A model generated the notes under the pieces. The model was not told the origin of the DNA. It made no database searches and saw nothing but the letters and a program-made list of their open reading frames with translations. Below, one piece after another: positions 14,001 through 15,335 of a stretch of DNA of 15,335 bases (position 1 is its first letter; every line of letters starts with the position of its first letter). This DNA is from Pseudolabrys sp. Lineage in GTDB: Bacteria; Pseudomonadota; Alphaproteobacteria; Rhizobiales; Xanthobacteraceae. Position numbers and translations under genes: made by a program. The DNA lies in the NCBI GenBank assembly GCA_026125925.1, contig JAHCKF010000037.1, forward strand, positions 1 to 15,335. Direction: 5' to 3'.

Positions 14001-14090
14001 TGGCGGAAGGGGTGAGATTCGAACTCACGGTGGGCTTGCACCCACGCCGGTTTTCAAGACCGGTGCCTTAAACCACTCGGCCACCCTTCC
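14001..14090 (-). tRNA. tRNA-Ser (UGA anticodon)
   Basis: A 90-base minus-strand tRNA running from 14090 (5' GGAAGGGTGG) to an encoded CCA at 14003-14001. The acceptor GGAAGGG pairs with CCCTTCC, followed by discriminator G. The anticodon stem CCGGT/ACCGG encloses CTTGAAA, giving UGA at 14056-14054. The T loop is GTTCGAATC. The long variable arm (GTGGGTGCAAGCCCAC-like) is diagnostic of class II tRNA-Ser. Its 3' end faces the hydrolase stop, 17 bases away. A five-T run (bases 13994-13990 on the minus strand) follows the CCA and could aid termination. Confidence 0.97.
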
Positions 14091-14442
14091 ACTCTGGCTG
14101 TGCGCCTGACTTACCGCCGGGCTTGCCGCCTGACTTATCGTCTGACTCGCCGCATCGCCCGCGGTTCGCCGTTGCAATCCGGCGGATGTGGCCGGTCAAG
14201 GCCGCACCGCGGTATCGCCGCCCGGTTCCGCGGGTCGCCCGCGCGCTCATTCAATGGTCGAAGCAGGCGGCGCTTGCAAGAGGCTGCGGCTTTAAGTATC
14301 CGGGACACCAACGATTTGTCTCGAATCGGCCCCGAATCCTGGCCGGTACCAATCGTTTACCAAGACCGCGCCGCCGGGGTTCAAAAATTGCGCGATTGAG
14401 GTTAATCTGACCGTTCAAGTCTTCGGGGACACCATTCCAAGC
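14091..14442. other. 352-base intergenic region with degenerate 12-base tandem repeats
   Basis: No convincing gene lies here. At 14103-14150 there are four tandem 12-base units of the form CGCCTGACTTAC / CGCCGGGCTTGC / CGCCTGACTTAT / CGTCTGACTCGC, with a decayed fifth to 14162. They sit in the upstream (promoter) side of tRNA-Ser. Nearer rlpA is a seven-base inverted pair, AACGATT (14310-14316) and AATCGTT (14351-14357). A loose −35/−10 pair (TTCAAA, 17 bases, TAATCT, near 14380-14408) could be the rlpA promoter; the match to consensus is poor. Confidence 0.4.
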
Positions 14443-15335
14443 ATGCCAGTTTCGGGTGAGAGCGGCCGTCTCGGTCTATGCCTGCGCCTGTCGGCGCTGG
14501 CCATGGGTTCGCTGCTGCTCGCCAATTGTTCCGGCAGCTCATCGCGCATCGATCCGAAATGGGGCGTCGCCTCGAGCCCGCGCGTCGTCGAGCCCGGCCA
14601 GCCGGTGCCGAAAGGCGGCGGCCGCTATCGCGTCGGCAAGCCCTATACGGTTGCCGGCCGCGTCTACGTCCCCGAGGAAAACCCACGCTACAAGGCGGAG
14701 GGGATCGCCTCCTGGTACGGCGACGACTTCCACGGCCGCAAGACCGCGAACGGCGAAATTTTCGACATGACGTCGATCAGCGCGGCGCATCCGACGCTGC
14801 CGATCCCGTCCTATGTCCGCGTCACCAATCTGCGCAATCATCGTTCGCTGATCGTGCGCGTGAACGATCGCGGGCCTTACGCGCATGACCGCATCATCGA
14901 TCTGTCGACGCGGGCGGCGAAGCTGCTCGAATTCCACGGCCACGGCATCGCCAAGGTGCGGGTCGAATATGTGGGCAAGGCGCCGCTCGCCGGCTCCGAC
15001 GACATGAAATTGGCCTCGACCTTGCGGGAAAACGGCCGTCCGGTTCATGACCGGCCGACCGCTGTCGCCGCGGTGCAGCCGCGCGAGCCGGCCAAACGGG
15101 TCGCGGTCGCGTCGGCCGATCCGTCGTTTGCCCCGAGCCTGCTCGATTCGAGACCGATGGCGCAGCGTCCAGCGGTTGCGCGCGAAGAGGTCGAAACAGC
15201 CGAGGCCGAACCGGTGGTGGCCGGCAATCGCTATGTGCTGGCCTCGCACCAGCGTCCGGGCGCGGTCGAATCCGCCCCGATCAGCCAGCCGGCGCCGCGT
15301 CAGGTTGCGGCCGTAGCCCCGACCCAGGACAGCCT
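14443..15335 (+). CDS. rlpA: Septal ring lytic transglycosylase RlpA-family lipoprotein (3' end outside window)
   Basis: The first 297 residues of an RlpA protein, open to the window end. In species studied, RlpA is an outer-membrane lipoprotein at the division septum that cleaves peptidoglycan strands lacking stem peptides. Residues 1-28 are a lipoprotein signal with lipobox LLAN-C29. A polar Pro/Gly segment leads into the double-psi beta-barrel at ~89-180. There GIASWYGDDFHGRKTANGE, the SAAHPTLPIPSYVRVTNL block and VRVNDRGPYAHDRIIDLS contain the conserved His and Asp of the active groove. After it comes an Ala/Pro/Val-rich linker of low complexity. A SPOR domain that binds denuded glycan is expected further downstream but is not visible. 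The ATG at 14443 is the only start giving the signal peptide; no strong Shine-Dalgarno precedes it. Confidence 0.92.
   Translation, partial: MPVSGESGRLGLCLRLSALAMGSLLLANCSGSSSRIDPKWGVASSPRVVEPGQPVPKGGGRYRVGKPYTVAGRVYVPEENPRYKAEGIASWYGDDFHGRKTANGEIFDMTSISAAHPTLPIPSYVRVTNLRNHRSLIVRVNDRGPYAHDRIIDLSTRAAKLLEFHGHGIAKVRVEYVGKAPLAGSDDMKLASTLRENGRPVHDRPTAVAAVQPREPAKRVAVASADPSFAPSLLDSRPMAQRPAVAREEVETAEAEPVVAGNRYVLASHQRPGAVESAPISQPAPRQVAAVAPTQDS

Noticed and set aside
14001..14030. tRNA-Ser 3' end as an attachment site for an integrated element
   Set aside because: I found no second copy of the tRNA 3' segment in the window and no integrase gene.
14068..14250. 60-codon minus-strand frame with KSGGKPGGKSG-like repeats
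   Set aside because: It runs into tRNA-Ser and shows no ribosome binding site. The repeats are better described as DNA tandem units.
14402..14417. Possible CtrA box (TTAA-N7-TTAA) before rlpA
   Set aside because: Only the first half-site is present; at the right spacing the second reads GTTC.
1..15335. CRISPR array, insertion sequence, prophage or defence genes
   Set aside because: No regularly spaced direct repeats, transposase, integrase, Cas or toxin-antitoxin-like proteins are seen in any frame.

Overview
The window reads as a high-GC alphaproteobacterial chromosome, most likely Hyphomicrobiales/Rhizobiales near the Bradyrhizobium–Rhodopseudomonas–Pseudolabrys group. This is an inference from three things: protein style, two families of intergenic palindromic repeats known from these genomes, and an orphan TctC/Bug-type binding protein. 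No taxonomic search was possible.

Layout. (a) 1-1737, plus strand: the 3' end of an NADPH:quinone oxidoreductase, then a complete M20 amidohydrolase of the allantoate/N-carbamoyl amino acid type. (b) 1741-1829: a palindromic repeat between convergent transcription units. (c) 1848-4701, minus strand: a GTG-started calcineurin-like metallophosphoesterase, one base upstream of a Ser/Thr kinase fused to a universal-stress-protein domain, then a secreted SH3-domain protein whose ribosome binding site can be buried in a hairpin. (d) 4800-4948: a second type of palindromic repeat. (e) 4989-6374, minus: rimO (ribosomal protein S12 methylthiotransferase). Upstream of it, at 6429-6535, is a second copy of the first repeat type. 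(f) 6558-7388, minus: an aspartyl/asparaginyl beta-hydroxylase-fold protein resembling LpxO. (g) 7644-7982, plus: a small exported protein with eight cysteines in mirror-symmetric spacing. (h) 8280-10026, plus: a TPR protein and a SAM methyltransferase in different frames, where relatives as I recall them are fused. (i) 10150-10422, plus: a short exported protein of unknown function. (j) 10452-13983: a TetR regulator divergent from a TctC-type solute-binding protein and a CocE/NonD-type hydrolase, which looks like a small uptake-and-hydrolysis module. (k) 14001-14090, minus: tRNA-Ser(UGA). (l) 14443 to the window end, plus: the 5' part of an RlpA lipoprotein gene.

Functionally the window is mostly housekeeping and envelope genes (rimO, tRNA-Ser, rlpA, the LpxO-like hydroxylase) mixed with accessory metabolic genes (amidohydrolase, TetR/TctC/CocE). 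The kinase-USP/phosphoesterase pair is the clearest signalling unit.

I see no clear new defence, mobile or CRISPR system. The items most worth a second look are the split TPR/methyltransferase, the symmetric eight-cysteine protein, the RBS-masking hairpin before the SH3 gene, the phosphoesterase–kinase-USP pair, and the CocE-like hydrolase lacking the usual catalytic Asp.
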